64,000 nt of DNA from Desulfosporosinus sp. OT (GTDB lineage: Bacteria; Bacillota; Desulfitobacteriia; Desulfitobacteriales; Desulfitobacteriaceae), in the NCBI RefSeq assembly GCF_000224515.1, contig NZ_AGAF01000080.1, forward strand, positions 1-64,000. Reading direction: 5' to 3'. The translations under genes and the position numbers were made by a program. Below, one piece after another: positions 34,501 through 42,875 of the stretch. The notes beneath the pieces were generated by a model. That model was not told where the DNA came from and did not search any database. It saw only the letters and a program-made list of their open reading frames with translations. The first letter of the stretch is position 1. Every line of letters starts with the position of its first letter.

Positions 34501-34992
34501 CGTATTTTTCCAAATATCGAACTCAACCCCCAGAGATTTCTCAACGCTCTGATAACCAAGTCCTGCACCCCAGTTTCCTACCTCAGGTTCTGAGTTACTC
34601 TGAATAACAAAGGTCAGTCCATCTGCCGGAGAGCTCGAAGTACTACTATTCATATTCATCACAAAATACGTACTGAAACCGCCATTAAGCTTTACTTTGT
34701 TGCGTCGGACCACTACGCCCCTTTGATTACCAGTATTAGGCACGATCCGTAGTACACCTGAAGTAGTCGTATTCGCATTCGCCTTCTTCCATAACAGGCT
34801 TGTACCACCGTCTCCATCCACATTAGCTGAAGTGAATTGGTTAAGCTCAACATAAATAGGAACTGCAGTGGCATGTGCCGGGGCTGGAAACGCTGCAATT
34901 ATAAGAATCATCAAGCTAAACAGAGTACTTACTGTCTTTAATACTTGGCTTTTCTTAAGTACGGATGGGCCTTGGATAAACGATTTACTCAT
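31531..34992 (-). CDS. Large secreted L-type-lectin / Ig-like / X2-domain surface protein (locus 2)
   Basis: About 1153 residues. A signal peptide ends AAFPAPAHA. Next comes an L-type-lectin-like domain of about 250 residues (ADGLTFVIQ, GLGYQSVEKSLGVEFDIW, NHVAIVENG). Then Ig-like segments (YQWQIASTVNGSYS), a bactofilin-like stretch of short beta repeats (LTINGDIHTNN, YVNGDLTISGS, VATGDITISGSGI), a BIG2-like domain (SVTPVWSSSNPNVATINSAGVATG), and two almost identical X2-type domains. No sortase motif or S-layer domain is seen. It sits directly after the PilX-like gene, and both share the repeat-strand region, so a pilus-tip or pilus-associated adhesin is a reasonable inference. The start is uncertain: 34992, 35049 and 35097 are in frame, all with poor ribosome sites. 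Confidence 0.8.
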   Translation of the reverse strand: MSKSFIQGPSVLKKSQVLKTVSTLFSLMILIIAAFPAPAHATAVPIYVELNQFTSANVDGDGGTSLLWKKANANTTTSGVLRIVPNTGNQRGVVVRRNKVKLNGGFSTYFVMNMNSSTSSSPADGLTFVIQSNSEPEVGNWGAGLGYQSVEKSLGVEFDIWKNTGWDIATSTGQYYYDPNANHVAIVENGNNMHAPANNDAIDDGTLTTGTLVTTGAGTALTPQKPGTLSLYRKDGTLDVNVWIDYDGSTLTATYGPDTTKNSINNRVISKYVGNFLNNQDVYVGFSGSTGAANANIDIKKWCFTDTYDPDPVVPPTQGANSVEITLIPGSINPTTAKFRVKDINNIDMLNQDVDIYLDDSTTPTSTINTGADGARANYSIGTLSAGSHTIKGVATNGGASNSASFNVIVPITAIGAINGTAQVGSILTAGALTPVGATASYQWQIASTVNGSYSNITGATETTYTPVAEDLAKFIKVVATGIGSYSGTVTSAPTQAVAAPPALYVSPVAATIPFGSAQQFEALFTNGTPDAFDYAIFSGSSSDLLGVYGSNLTINGDIHTNNAFQSSSSIFNMTGTCEAVKTVNVWGSIIHMKTPVENAAYIDMPDFSEIIKTQANAAGQSYVGNKNYSGTNINLSSPIYVNGDLTISGSRVSGKGTIVATGDITISGSGISLANGASVCIYSKTGNITVSSSVATLNGIFYAPKGRIGVYASNETINGRLVGNTVQLSCSTLNITSSANDLSSLPLSGPISVTPVWSSSNPNVATINSAGVATGNGLGTCTITATYNATYQASAQLTVVSLTAINPTTATFDKNSANTSAGHYADVATTMTLSGTTLSSIKNGNTTLSTTSGYTVSGSTVRIKKEYLGTQSVGITNLTFTFSDGSTRTLAVTVSDSTPPTISPTTATFDKNSANTSAGHYGDVTTSMTLYSASLISIKNGGVPLTVGNDYTVSGNTVTIKKEYLGAQSVGITNLTFTFSDGSTKSLEVTVSDSTLTKLISDLSISTQNGSHRITILPNVPIQAIVTLKLSRPATYLKMDFSKSNLNVALSNGYCDYINSGVHTQINYTVDDTDLKTLVLHPIDSNGQNTTFPGGANTTYTFNALITEDGTSLIMEATVTAQDANDLTFIDSTDAQSDLSLNITVGTAPPLH
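32006..32587. repeat. Tandem 291-bp coding repeat (two X2 domains)
   Basis: Units at 32006-32296 and 32297-32587 are exactly 97 codons apart and highly alike at DNA level; each encodes TATFDKNSANTSAGHY...KKEYLG(T/A)QSVGITNL and TFTFSDGST. Such similarity implies a recent duplication or ongoing gene conversion. Confidence 0.85.
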
Positions 34993-35408
34993 ACGTATAA
35001 ATAACAAACCCGTAAAGACTTTAATTAATGCGCTCATCTTATTCATCATACGTCTGGCTTGTAGTTTTTCATAACTACAAGCCCACCCCCTTTCCAAAAT
35101 GAAAAAGCTTCTCTTAATTCTTCCAAGGTTATTATAAATACCATCTTGAATTCCATTTTATGCTAATTTCACCAGGCCGACTACTGCTGTATCTCCTTCC
35201 ATACAAGAATTTATAATGTACGGCATCATTTTTTTACTGCTTGTGCGTAATGAAGTCGAGGTAATTTCATTATAGTAGTCGTAGTAAATTGCTTATGTAA
35301 ACACCAGTTTGGATCGTAATTAGTAACTTCTCCCTGGAATCTATTTACTGACTGCAAATGCATTAAATAAACATCCATCACTTCAATTATTATTCGAGAA
35401 TAATATGA
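34993..35408. other. Leader and intergenic region before the adhesin gene
   Basis: It includes three possible adhesin starts and a palindrome TTGTAGTT/AACTACAA at about 35058-35080. A short frame MKNYKPDV, with AAAGGGGGTG upstream, ends in a stop overlapping the ATGATG at 35049. A possible minus-strand -10 box TATAAT lies at 35269-35274 without a good -35. No riboswitch I know is recognised. Confidence 0.4.
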
Positions 35409-37967
35409 TTACGGCTGCTGTTCCTCCCTCCACTCAACAATCTGGAAGCGTTTAACATTCACATCAGTTCGAACCGCCCCGTCATACATAGTGGAAGTAG
35501 GTTTATTATCCACTCCCATAGCCCCCGGAGCAAAAAACTGCCTTGCCTTTCCGTCGGATACCATGACCGATTCGATCACCTTTTCATCATAGGAGATAGT
35601 TGGATTATCTGATACTTCTACATTACCTTCGCAGATAATTGCCCCATTGAACTTGCCGCTGCCCGTTATCTTAAGGTTCCCCACGCAATAGATAATTCCA
35701 TTAAACATTCCATCTCCACTTATATTAAGATCGCCGTCACAATAAAGCATTCCATTATAAGTTATATTGAGATTCAAGGTGCGAGGACTAGTATCCTCCT
35801 GATTGATATAGGCAAAAGAACTTGGATCATCCAATTGATCTATGCCGGTGCTTATTTTCAAATTACCGTCTTCATCGAAAATTACAGACTTATCTACGAA
35901 AACATCGCCAAAACTGGAGGCCAGTTTATTTACGGTTCCAAGATTCCATGTTTTTGAGACAAATGTATTATATAAGGAACTTCTAAAGGCCGAGTAAGCA
36001 CTGTAATTTACTGCATTATTGTCGATCGAATTGCCGAACGGTCCATATAAAGACGCGTGATCTTCGTTATCAGTTCCTTTAATATGGAGTAATGCTTCGC
36101 CGAAGGAGTACCCGTTAGGAAACCCTGAAAAAATGTTCGTGACAACAGAATCTGAATAATTTTCGTTAAGATAATTAGCCAATTGATTCATCTTTGGTAT
36201 TGGACTATCTTCAGTTTCAGATGTATCTCCTTGCCCCCTCATTAAGTAGTAGGGATTAATTTCCGATTCATTCAGCGCTTCATCAGACTGGGGTTTATGA
36301 TCATTTGTGAATGGTTCGAAGGAATAAGTATACCCTGATAGCGGGTGGGTAATCGGCGCCATGTAGGCACCATAGATATCAGCGCTACGGGCAGTTATAC
36401 TTTCCCCAGTTTGATAGTACTGTTTATTTAACCAGGGATCATTCTGATCAGAGGATGGCCAAATAAAACTTAACATTTCATTTTTCTTAACTCCTGCATA
36501 TTGAGCATACGCAGTCCCCGGCACTATGAATTTCCCATTCAAGGTTATTTCGCTCCCATTAGCACTTCCATCCGCTGAAAGAGCTGTATTATTAATCACT
36601 GTGCTGCTGGCATTGGGATCCCCATGAATAGTTTCCGAATTAATCCCAATGTAATTTCCGGCCACTGTAATTTCGGATTGCAAACCATCCATCTTTATAT
36701 CATTAAAAGTGGTCACATTCCCGTCTACGTTAATAGCACCATTGTTAACATCTTGATCTGCATAGTTTCCATCCACAGACAAGCTATAGCAATAAACATT
36801 TCCGCCGGATATATCTTCATTAATTAAGGGAAAAGAAGTTGTGCAAGAAGGGCGTCCTTCAATATAACTATCAGAGGAATCAGTCATAAGATTATCAGCT
36901 TTCAGTGCTGCATAATCAAAAAACAATTTGTCGTTAAGGTTATCAGTATTACTATTGGAATACACGTTGTTCTTCAAAGTAGTATTAGTATCACGATATT
37001 TATGAACATTTATTTGGGAATCACTTCCAATAACATGGAGATTTCCCCTGGAATTGACATTGCCGTATATTTCAGCATTAGCCCCCCCCTTACTATATAC
37101 GCCAAAAGCTAAAACATAATTGTCATTAAGAAGGGGCGTTTGATCTTTTTGATTATAAAAATAATCCGTATCTCCGGGAAACTCATCCGTGTCTGCCGAA
37201 AACAAATCTCCATAGATCTTGATCGGGTTGGAACTTGTTCCACTTGTAAAGCCTATGCTTCCAGCAGCTGTAATCGCATTTGTCCAGATCGGATTTCCTT
37301 TAAAAATTACTTTTTGAGTTTGTTGAATCATTTTATAGGTCGGAAACTGTACATTGAGTGTAACCGACACAGCCTTTCCCTCTACTGAAGGATCTATTGT
37401 ATCGATGTTTACTGCAAGCTTTAAATTATCTAGGTTATTGGAAAACAACCCTGCCAGGTTCTTCTGAGGTATTGAAAACCCATCCGCTTGAGACAAATTA
37501 TCTTGAAGTAGATCAGCACTGTAATAATAATAAAGGCTTGTTAACGTGTTAGCCATAAACGCCTTCTTTGCAGCATCCAATTCAGTGTCCGAAACAGTGT
37601 CCGAAGCCGACAATTCCATGATATTTAGCCATTGGGCATATACAGTATCCTGAAAATTGTTAATGTTTAATGATGGGTCCGAGGGATTGTTTTCTGAGGT
37701 ATAATAATGTCCAGCCATATATTTTTGCGCATTCGTTTCAGCATTTTCCAGCTGCTCGTTGACATCATTGACCTTATTCTCCGCATCCTTGTCAAGGGTA
37801 TAATAATCCTTTGACCAGTTCCTATATTTTGAGCTCATTTGGATATTGGCTACGCTCGTCATTAGGGATACTGTAGCAAAGGTGCCTAAGGTGAGAATTA
37901 CAAACAAAGCCATAATCAAGGCGCTGCCATTTTCACTTTTCAGATTGTTGCCTGTCCAGAATTTCAT
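35409..37967 (-). CDS. Large PilX-like pilus protein with repeat-strand C terminus (locus 2)
   Basis: An 852-residue protein. The N terminus (NGSALIMALFVILTLGTFATVSLMTSV) is a PilX_N-type membrane helix after a short leader; an extended domain rich in Asn, Asp, Ser and Tyr follows. Near the C terminus there are short repeated strands (YNGMLYCDGDLNISGDGMFN, then GIIYCVGNLKITGSGKFNG, then AIICEGNVEVSD) like those in the neighbouring lectin protein and in bactofilin-type beta helices. PilX-like minor subunits form part of the tip complex, and their large C-terminal domains often display adhesins (established for the PilY1-like principle). The ATG at 37967 has GGAG upstream. Confidence 0.75.
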   Translation of the reverse strand: MKFWTGNNLKSENGSALIMALFVILTLGTFATVSLMTSVANIQMSSKYRNWSKDYYTLDKDAENKVNDVNEQLENAETNAQKYMAGHYYTSENNPSDPSLNINNFQDTVYAQWLNIMELSASDTVSDTELDAAKKAFMANTLTSLYYYYSADLLQDNLSQADGFSIPQKNLAGLFSNNLDNLKLAVNIDTIDPSVEGKAVSVTLNVQFPTYKMIQQTQKVIFKGNPIWTNAITAAGSIGFTSGTSSNPIKIYGDLFSADTDEFPGDTDYFYNQKDQTPLLNDNYVLAFGVYSKGGANAEIYGNVNSRGNLHVIGSDSQINVHKYRDTNTTLKNNVYSNSNTDNLNDKLFFDYAALKADNLMTDSSDSYIEGRPSCTTSFPLINEDISGGNVYCYSLSVDGNYADQDVNNGAINVDGNVTTFNDIKMDGLQSEITVAGNYIGINSETIHGDPNASSTVINNTALSADGSANGSEITLNGKFIVPGTAYAQYAGVKKNEMLSFIWPSSDQNDPWLNKQYYQTGESITARSADIYGAYMAPITHPLSGYTYSFEPFTNDHKPQSDEALNESEINPYYLMRGQGDTSETEDSPIPKMNQLANYLNENYSDSVVTNIFSGFPNGYSFGEALLHIKGTDNEDHASLYGPFGNSIDNNAVNYSAYSAFRSSLYNTFVSKTWNLGTVNKLASSFGDVFVDKSVIFDEDGNLKISTGIDQLDDPSSFAYINQEDTSPRTLNLNITYNGMLYCDGDLNISGDGMFNGIIYCVGNLKITGSGKFNGAIICEGNVEVSDNPTISYDEKVIESVMVSDGKARQFFAPGAMGVDNKPTSTMYDGAVRTDVNVKRFQIVEWREEQQP

Positions 37968-37998
37968 ATGTTTAGCTCCATTCTGAAAAACTTATAGA

Positions 37999-38763
37999 TC
38001 AATGATACTTTTTTGTTGAATATTTGAACATCTCTTCACTAACGCCCTTGTTTATTCTAGAGACAGTAAGTGTCAAAACGTACCCATTATTACTCGAACT
38101 AGAACTGGTAGCGGGAACAAACGATATACTATAAGCTCCTTGAAGAGCATTAATGATGACATTGGTATTTACATTTTCGAAATTTGCATTACTAACATTT
38201 GCATCAAAAATATAGAAGCTTGCCATTACATCAGATTCATTTGTTAAATTTATAGTATGTGGAGATTCTTCAGCCGGGAAATCCACTCTTATAGGCAGAG
38301 TATTATTAACTACTTTTGATTTAGACGTTGCATAGTCGCATAGTTTTAAAGTACCTACATAAACCTCATAGGACTGGGTTATCGTTACATCAATGTCAGT
38401 TGTTAGAGTGAACGAACCGGCGGAATTAACAAAATCCGGATAACCATATGCAGCATTATTATTATCATTTAAATCGGTATCCATCTTACTCTCAATCATA
38501 ATAGCTGAATCAGTACGACTACACTCGTTTCCTGATCTATTGTAATACTTTGCAGAAGGATCATAGGCATCTGGATTAGCTTTAAAACTTTCAACTTGTT
38601 TAACAGCAACAGTATTAGCCATATCCATAAGCTGGGCATCTGCGTTTACATAGCTCGATGTCACAAACATCTGGAAGAGTGCTGTTGAAACAATGGCGAC
38701 TATAGCCACTGCCACAACAACTTCGACCAGCGTAAAGCCCTTATCATTATGCAAATTGACCAC
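37999..38763 (-). CDS. PilV-like minor prepilin (locus 2)
   Basis: A 254-residue prepilin. A leader ending NDKG precedes FTLVEVVVAVAIVAIVSTALFQ (Glu5). The long C-terminal domain is Asn- and Ser-rich with a predicted beta structure. The start is GTG at 38763 immediately after the pilO stop (TAG-GTG). A TTG three codons later, with TAGGTGG five bases upstream, would give the usual short leader. It lies between PilO and the PilX-like gene. Confidence 0.8.
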   Translation of the reverse strand: MVNLHNDKGFTLVEVVVAVAIVAIVSTALFQMFVTSSYVNADAQLMDMANTVAVKQVESFKANPDAYDPSAKYYNRSGNECSRTDSAIMIESKMDTDLNDNNNAAYGYPDFVNSAGSFTLTTDIDVTITQSYEVYVGTLKLCDYATSKSKVVNNTLPIRVDFPAEESPHTINLTNESDVMASFYIFDANVSNANFENVNTNVIINALQGAYSISFVPATSSSSSNNGYVLTLTVSRINKGVSEEMFKYSTKKYH

Positions 38764-40155
38764 CTACTTCATTTCAACGATGCCGGTTTTATTGCCAATC
38801 CTAAAGCGTGGATTATTCTTGTCATCGTTAATAACATTAATCTCCAACGGATAGTTTGTTTTATTATCTACGTCCAATGTTATTCCCGCCTTGTCCGTAA
38901 CCTTCGTGCGCTGTTGCGATATGACATCCAGTCTTAATTTTCCTCCATCTATTATCAGCTTTCCTTCTTTTGTTTGGGTCGAGTTGCCCAGCGCATAGGA
39001 ATAGGTCATTTTATCTATGTCTCCGCTAACTGAAATTTTACCGGTTATTCTATCATTCACATTACTATAAAGTTCCGTGCCATTCTTGGTGTAATCACCC
39101 AGGATCACCTTCGGAGCATTATCCTCCACGGTATTGAGAATGAGATAGAAACTAGGATTGATAGTCTTTACGGGGGCGGTCGTACTAGCAACTGATGTTT
39201 GAGCATCGGAATCGGTAGCTGAAGCAACCTTCTCCATAAATCCTGGATAAGCTATAAACGGGCTATCTTTACCATTTATTGGGGGAATAGCTAAAGAATA
39301 GGTGCTCTCATCCTCCGGAGTTGTGTATCCTACATACTGAACCTTGAGTTCTCCTTTCAATAAGCCACCACTCCCTCGGGTCATGCTGACTTCTTTGACA
39401 ATGATTTTGCGTTCGCTCTGTTCCAAATCACTAATAAAATTATATAAAGCCCCATAATTACCAGAAAAGGAAACATCTACATCCTCCACCAAAACCATAT
39501 TAGCAACTACCTTTGCTTTTGACTTACTAGCTTTGCTGTCATTCGCAGTACTGGTTGACATAGTTCCTTGACTACTATTTTGAATCTCGCTGTCAACACT
39601 CGTTGGCGTAGTTACTTTGCCGGTGTCCCGAGACTGAACAGACGATGTTTTCCCAGCCGCAAAATCTTGCTTGCTCACTGCGGAAATAGCGCTTAGATTC
39701 ATCCCATTAATATCCAGTTTTCTGGCTTTAGCTAATTTGTTAAGCGTTAGGACAATCTCCTCCTGCGGAATTTCGGTAGGGACTTGCCGTTTCAAGCCGC
39801 TCAGCTTATAGTTCAATAAATTGAGATTCTCAATGTATTGATTTTTCTGGACCATGTCTTTTTCAAAATTAGCAGCGATGACCTGTTCTGCTGCGTAGCG
39901 CGTCTGCAAACTATTGTATTCCTGCCACTTAGGACTTAGGAGATAATTATATAATCCATACCCTTCCAACCCTATCACCAATAGACCTAAAAGAATAAAG
40001 TCCCTTTTGGAAAGACTAAGTGAGGATGAATTGAAACGTTTGGTTTTTGCTTTTTGCACGAAGTTTGGCATCTTCTTGGTCAGCTTGAGTGACTTAAGCG
40101 ACTTGAGCGATAAGTCAAGATTCTTAAGTTTAGATAAATCAATCTTCAGCTTCAT
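38764..40155 (-). CDS. pilO: PilO-like alignment protein, extended (locus 2)
   Basis: At 463 residues it is over twice the usual PilO length. The cytoplasmic N terminus is a Leu-Lys heptad-like repeat (KLKNLDLSLKSLKSLKL). One membrane helix lies at about 53-72 (FILLGLLVIGLEGYGLYNYL). Next come a coiled coil and the PilO ferredoxin-like domain (VEDVDVSFSGNYGALYNFISDLEQSERKI is the recognisable core), interrupted by a Ser/Thr-rich linker, and a further C-terminal beta domain of about 150 residues. The ATG has GAGGAAAAG upstream. Works with PilM and PilN. Confidence 0.85.
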   Translation of the reverse strand: MKLKIDLSKLKNLDLSLKSLKSLKLTKKMPNFVQKAKTKRFNSSSLSLSKRDFILLGLLVIGLEGYGLYNYLLSPKWQEYNSLQTRYAAEQVIAANFEKDMVQKNQYIENLNLLNYKLSGLKRQVPTEIPQEEIVLTLNKLAKARKLDINGMNLSAISAVSKQDFAAGKTSSVQSRDTGKVTTPTSVDSEIQNSSQGTMSTSTANDSKASKSKAKVVANMVLVEDVDVSFSGNYGALYNFISDLEQSERKIIVKEVSMTRGSGGLLKGELKVQYVGYTTPEDESTYSLAIPPINGKDSPFIAYPGFMEKVASATDSDAQTSVASTTAPVKTINPSFYLILNTVEDNAPKVILGDYTKNGTELYSNVNDRITGKISVSGDIDKMTYSYALGNSTQTKEGKLIIDGGKLRLDVISQQRTKVTDKAGITLDVDNKTNYPLEINVINDDKNNPRFRIGNKTGIVEMK

Positions 40156-40164
40156 GACTTTTCC

Positions 40165-40731
40165 TCACTTCTCCAAGGTTAAAATCGCTGCGAAATTATA
40201 CTCAGTTGTTTCAGCATTCGGATCTGTATTGCCACTGTTAGTGCTGCCACCCACATTACCTAAATAAACATTACTAAACAACCCGCTTCCCTTCAGCTTG
40301 GCTATAAAATAGGCGATGCTGTCCATATCCTTTGATTTGCCGATGATGTTCAAGTTGCCAGTTTGATCGAGGGCATAGTTGACGATAAAAACGTTCTCCG
40401 GCATCACACTGGAAATGCCATCTAATACTCTTGTGTTCAATGTAGAGCGGGCTGACACTAAATCGACTATTCCGGAGAGCTGATTAATCTTATCCTGCTT
40501 GCCTTGGATCTCTTTCTTCACTGTAACAATCGGAGAGGCGGCCTTGATCTGCTGTTCGATGGCCATTTCTTTCGCAGCTAACCTAACCTCTAGAAAGGTC
40601 AAAATTCCATATCCCACCATTCCTAATGCGAGAACAACTAAAAAGGCTATCCCCAACTGTAGGCTAATCCCTGAATTCTGACGGTCCTTCTTTTGCTGCT
40701 GGGACTGTGAAATTAGGTTAATATCCTTCAA
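40165..40731 (-). CDS. pilN: PilN-like protein (locus 2)
   Basis: A 188-residue bitopic protein. The short cytoplasmic segment MKDINLISQ matches the conserved NLLP-type PilN segment that inserts into PilM. A membrane helix follows at about 25-45 (LQLGIAFLVVLALGMVGYG), then a coiled coil and a small domain (LDGISSVMPENVFIVNY ... NLNIIGKSKDMDSIAYF). The start is TTG at 40731 with GGGAGG eight bases upstream. It lies between pilM and pilO in standard order. Confidence 0.88.
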   Translation of the reverse strand: MKDINLISQSQQQKKDRQNSGISLQLGIAFLVVLALGMVGYGILTFLEVRLAAKEMAIEQQIKAASPIVTVKKEIQGKQDKINQLSGIVDLVSARSTLNTRVLDGISSVMPENVFIVNYALDQTGNLNIIGKSKDMDSIAYFIAKLKGSGLFSNVYLGNVGGSTNSGNTDPNAETTEYNFAAILTLEK

Positions 40732-40735
40732 AGCA

Positions 40736-41746
40736 CTAGTCCTCCCTTAAAGCCGCGCCAATCGCTGGCATCAGTAGAAAAAATTTATCGGAGACTTCAA
40801 GGGGGGTACTATCCGATTGTGCTATATAAACAGGGGTTCTGAACATCCCACTAAAATACGCCTCTAAACCCGGAAAACTACTACCCCCACCCGAAAGACG
40901 AATAGTCTTAATCCCATCTTGGAGCTTACTATAACGTATATAATCCAGGGTTTGTCGAATCTGCTCCTCCACAGCTGAATACCCAAGTCGAAGGCAAGAA
41001 TCGAGTTCCTCCTGGCTAATTGACAGATTTTTATATCCGCTCTGTCTGGCTGTTTCCGCTTCCTCCATCGTGATCTCAAACCGGTTGACAATCAAACTAT
41101 CGACGAAAGAACCTCCGCCAGAAACACTGCGACTTAAGATTAACTTTCCATCCACTAAAACATTAACTTGAGACATGGTGTAACTGAGATCAACTAATAG
41201 AACCGAATCCCCTGGCACGGGGGACTGAATAAAACAATTATAAGCTTTAGCCAAACTGTTGGCATTGACATCCACATATTTTAGACCAATACCCGAATTA
41301 TCAAAAAGCTCTACGTAGCTATCTACAATTTTTTTCGGGCACGATGTCGTAATCCCATTAAGGAGCTCACTGGTTCTGGTATAAATCTTGAAAGCAGTCG
41401 AATGCGTTTGCACCATATCGGGAAAGCTCTGAGCTAATTCAAATTGAACAGCTGGTTCAATCTCATCATCTTTTAGAGCAGTCATATTAAGCTCTCGGAG
41501 CATAATGGTTGAGGAATGAAGCGTGACAGCGACTTTTTTGGCCATCAGCTTATACTCGCTGATGGCGCTCTTCAGCATATCCAGCACCGCTTCTTTGTCT
41601 CTAATCAGACCATCTGAGACACTTCCTAACGGCGTGGGAACAATTCCCCAGGCTTTTAGTTCCGGTTTAGTTCCTTGTTTCACTAGCGCAAACTTCGTTA
41701 GTCGTGTTCCAATATCCATTCCTAGAACTTTGTTCTCCCCAAACAT
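40736..41746 (-). CDS. pilM: Pilus assembly ATP-binding protein PilM (locus 2)
   Basis: An actin-like cytoplasmic protein of 336 residues that holds PilN. The phosphate-1 motif is VLGMDIGTRLTKFALV, phosphate-2 is SVLLVDLSYTMSQVNVLVDG, and the adenosine motif is IRLSGGGSSFPGLEAYF. The ATG at 41746 is preceded by AGGAGGAAC. Locus 1 has the same function fused to PilN. Complete by length. Confidence 0.92.
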   Translation of the reverse strand: MFGENKVLGMDIGTRLTKFALVKQGTKPELKAWGIVPTPLGSVSDGLIRDKEAVLDMLKSAISEYKLMAKKVAVTLHSSTIMLRELNMTALKDDEIEPAVQFELAQSFPDMVQTHSTAFKIYTRTSELLNGITTSCPKKIVDSYVELFDNSGIGLKYVDVNANSLAKAYNCFIQSPVPGDSVLLVDLSYTMSQVNVLVDGKLILSRSVSGGGSFVDSLIVNRFEITMEEAETARQSGYKNLSISQEELDSCLRLGYSAVEEQIRQTLDYIRYSKLQDGIKTIRLSGGGSSFPGLEAYFSGMFRTPVYIAQSDSTPLEVSDKFFLLMPAIGAALRED

Positions 41747-41828
41747 GGATGTTCCTCCTGGCACTTCGAAATTAGTCAAATAAATAAAAGAGCTTTAAAC
41801 GTCTACCATGACAGCGTCTTGATTGATA

Positions 41829-42359
41829 CTAAGGTGAAGAGCGCAAAGTGATAACCTGTGATAAATCAACAGAACGGTCAATCGATTTGACTTCGATGTT
41901 AATAATATTGGCCCCCGGTTGCTCAATGTCAACGGAGGATAAATCCGCAATTTCCTTACCATTTTCCAGTACTTTGTTAAAAGTTGTACCAGTTTGTTCC
42001 CGCAACTTATGCGTGTTGGTATCAACGTAAATCCAAAAATAAGTATTCCCTGCTACATTACTCGCATCATTAATCTTTAATACCTGAATCGGATTATCTG
42101 AATTGTCTGTTGTACTCATAACTGATATCTTATTAGCTACGTCATTTTGTCTGATTTTCACTGTGATATAAGCCATAGCCAAGCGAGCATTATTTTGATT
42201 ATCCATAGCCGTATCCGCTGTGCGATAGAATTGAATCCCAGTGTTTAACATTGACACTAGCATTGTGCCCAAAATACCCATGATTGCCAATACTGTGATG
42301 AGTTCAACCAGCGTATACCCATGTGTTCTTTTTGTGCAATTTGCGTTTTTCTCCTCCAT
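41829..42359 (-). CDS. PilW-like minor prepilin (locus 2)
   Basis: A 176-residue prepilin. A fourteen-residue leader ends KRTHG before YTLVELITVLAIMGILGTML, so cleavage gives Tyr1 with Glu5. The C-terminal domain has LVxxxLNTGIQFYRTADTAM and conserved beta strands like PilW/GspJ. The ATG has GGAGGAA upstream. It lies between the GspH-like prepilin and pilM, followed by an 82-base gap without a terminator. Confidence 0.82.
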   Translation of the reverse strand: MEEKNANCTKRTHGYTLVELITVLAIMGILGTMLVSMLNTGIQFYRTADTAMDNQNNARLAMAYITVKIRQNDVANKISVMSTTDNSDNPIQVLKINDASNVAGNTYFWIYVDTNTHKLREQTGTTFNKVLENGKEIADLSSVDIEQPGANIINIEVKSIDRSVDLSQVITLRSSP

Positions 42360-42375
42360 ATTGATTCCTCCAGTA

Positions 42376-42747
42376 TTAATTTAAATCAACATGGAGCACG
42401 CTGACATCATAGGTTCCACTTCCATTAAGTACGTAAGTGTATTTGTATTTTGTAGTATTCAAGCTTACACCAGTTTGCTGAACTAAATCCGAAGCTAGGG
42501 TTATCAACTCTGTTTCTGTGAGATTTGGAGTACTACTGTCGTGTACCCCTTGATTCGGGTAAATTCCCGTCAAAGCATAGTGCTCTCTTAACGCTTTATT
42601 TACCACATATTCATTTTTAGCGCGATCATTTTCATTAGACATACCTGCAGCCCCTGACAGGCTAGGATATGTCACTGTAGCCATGAGTCCGATAATCACG
42701 AGCACTATCATCATTTCGATTAACGTGAAGCCTCTATTGTTGGACAA
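42376..42747 (-). CDS. Small type IV prepilin (locus 2)
   Basis: A 123-residue prepilin. The leader MSNNRG precedes FTLIEMMIVLVIIGLMATV with Glu5, and the domain has ALREHYALTGIYPNQG as in GspG/PilA-like proteins. The second TTG (42747) is preferred over the first (42753) because AAAGGAG then has proper spacing. A fossil of this gene's start is also found upstream of the second major pilin copy, which shows that a duplication took place. Confidence 0.78.
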   Translation of the reverse strand: MSNNRGFTLIEMMIVLVIIGLMATVTYPSLSGAAGMSNENDRAKNEYVVNKALREHYALTGIYPNQGVHDSSTPNLTETELITLASDLVQQTGVSLNTTKYKYTYVLNGSGTYDVSVLHVDLN

Positions 42748-42767
42748 TACCAATGACTCCTTTAGAA

Positions 42768-42801
42768 AGAATCGTTATAGGCGGGTGTCTATAACGATTC
42801 T
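42768..42801 (-). terminator. Perfect 13-bp hairpin after pilin copy 2
   Basis: AGAATCGTTATAG and its exact complement enclose an eight-base loop, about 75 bases after the pilin stop. No T run follows, so it may be an mRNA-stabilising or processing structure rather than a terminator. That would let the pilin message accumulate above its neighbours (inference). Confidence 0.6.
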
Positions 42802-42875
42802 CCAGAAAATTGGTGACTTCCAGTGAAGTTCCTGCTAGTATTACAAAATGCGAAGAATACACGAGCAGCAATACA

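Noticed and set aside
35098..35408. c-di-GMP riboswitch upstream of the adhesin gene
   Set aside because: GAAAGGGGGTGGGC recalls part of the GEMM-I consensus, but the partner segments (GGCAAACC, ACGCAAAGCC) are absent.
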